DNA of 64,000 nucleotides, taken from positions 202,915 to 266,914 of the forward strand of contig VZTI01001053.1 of the NCBI GenBank assembly GCA_013397865.1, in the 5' to 3' direction. The notes beneath the pieces were generated by a model. That model saw only the letters and a list, made by a program, of their open reading frames with translations. It ran no database searches and was not told where the DNA came from. Made by a program: the position numbers and the translations under genes. Below are positions 63,290 to 64,000 of this stretch, one piece after another (position 1 is the first letter of the stretch; each line of letters opens with the position of its first letter). The DNA is from Struthidea cinerea (lineage: Eukaryota > Chordata > Aves > Passeriformes > Corcoracidae).

Positions 63290-63900
63290 CTGTTAGAGTT
63301 TTAATGGGCTAGCTACTGGGCAGCAAGGTTTTCTTACGTAATCCACTAAGCCGGGATGAAGTTTTTATTAAAAATGCTGCAAGTTCCTTTCAAAATAAAG
63401 CCAAGTAAATTGCCAGCAAGCCATTTCCTGTGGATCTGTGAAGGAATTCATTTGGTCCAGAGCAACTTATATTAATTTCCCTTCATTTTTTTAAGATATA
63501 TTGAATGGTCAGATGCATTATGGAAATGAATAAATTATCCATCCTGTCTGGCTATAAAACTATTCTAGTGGAGCCCTCAGAAAAATTGAAGCACATCAAT
63601 ACCGCATGTTTTTGGCCTCCTACATAGAAATAGCACATGATGGTTATGTATCAATGGCCCTCCAGTACTAGTTACACAGTGATTTTCAGCAAGAGAGCTC
63701 TAATGGTTCAAGAGATGCAGTCATCTAAAAATAAATCAGCCTCTCCCAAAGTGCCCACAGCAGCACATCATAGTCAAAGTTGATTACATTTGCACCCTGC
63801 ATCAAATGGATGTATCAGAGTGCACCAAATCACAGAGACCTAATGGTTCACACCTGGCAGATAGCTATTTGACATTTCACACTATTAAGGTAAGTGCTCC
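63290..63900. promoter_or_regulatory. Candidate conserved non-coding element
   Basis: High-complexity sequence without transposon similarity. It carries many developmental motif cores (GATTACATTTGCA, ATTAATTTCCC, CACCTG E-box near 63850, TGACATTTCACAC) and a perfect splice-donor-like AAGGTAAGT at 63887-63895. Its character suggests constraint; alignment is needed to decide. Confidence 0.3.
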
Positions 63901-64000
63901 TGAGGCATGAGATTCATAATACTGGGCTCCACTGTAGTGTATTAAAGAGCTATCGCAGCTAAGGCACATCACCCCGGCCATCGACTTCTTTTGTTCCAAC

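Larger units (their letters stand above)
11875..64000 (+). other. CNTNAP2: CNTNAP2 intron 1 (5' portion)
   Basis: No second coding exon with CASPR2 sequence follows within the window. Known: intron 1 of vertebrate CNTNAP2 is extremely long. The interval is mostly AT-rich single-copy DNA with scattered CR1 copies, two LTR-like elements and simple repeats, each listed separately. The acceptor and exon 2 lie outside the window. Confidence 0.88.
58856..64000. other. CNTNAP2: Intron 1, distal part of window
   Basis: A poly-T tract at 62383-62401 and a region of enhancer-like complexity at 63290-63900. No CASPR2 exon 2 sequence was found. The 146-codon minus-strand frame at 60747-61187 has no recognised family. 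Confidence 0.5.

Noticed and set aside
1..64000. tRNA, rRNA, CRISPR array, phage or bacterial operon features
   Set aside because: No cloverleaf boxes, rRNA core motifs, or regularly spaced repeats with unique spacers were seen; the DNA is clearly vertebrate.

Overview
This window is vertebrate genomic DNA, almost certainly from a bird. It contains many CR1 LINE fragments with the avian 3' end, two solo-LTR-like elements, long AT-rich non-coding stretches, and one GC-rich promoter. There are no operons, ribosome binding sites, rRNA genes or CRISPR arrays. The species cannot be fixed from the sequence.

The only convincing protein-coding sequence is at 11778-11874 on the + strand. It is a 97-nt first coding exon with a strong start context. 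It encodes a 32-residue signal peptide region and ends in a consensus GTAAGT donor after codon position 1. The residue pattern (RAGC, AAL, LWI, CRA, TA) and the length of 32 codons plus one base match exon 1 of CNTNAP2 (CASPR2, the neurexin-family contactin-associated protein-like 2). CNTNAP2 is a very large gene. Everything from 11875 to the window end is then the first part of its intron 1, and positions 1 to about 10200 are gene-free 5' flank.

Layout: 1-10200 is flank with a 38-bp purine minisatellite (about 3950-4365) and two CR1 copies (5671-6077 minus, 7294-7826 plus). 10222-11280 is the promoter/CpG island, broken by a 318-bp N gap (10700-11017). About 11240-11777 is the 5' leader, inside a 675-nt stretch with no ATG. 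11778-11874 is coding exon 1. 11875-64000 is intron 1. Its contents are a long CR1 with decayed reverse transcriptase (20323-22560, minus) split by a 360-bp solo LTR with a 6-bp target duplication, a second solo-LTR-like element (about 27660-28245), further CR1 pieces (23565, 32653, 34430, 42665, 49122, 58563), homopolymer and tetranucleotide tracts, and a few unique stretches that look like conserved regulatory DNA (33840-33900, 40890-41640, 63290-63900).

I saw no second gene. The many short open frames elsewhere are chance frames or decayed transposon frames. The most interesting leads are the leader architecture (ATG-free, with a possible internal exon), candidate cryptic exons and enhancers in intron 1 (in humans FOXP2 binds within CNTNAP2 intron 1), the minisatellite, and the nested LTR.
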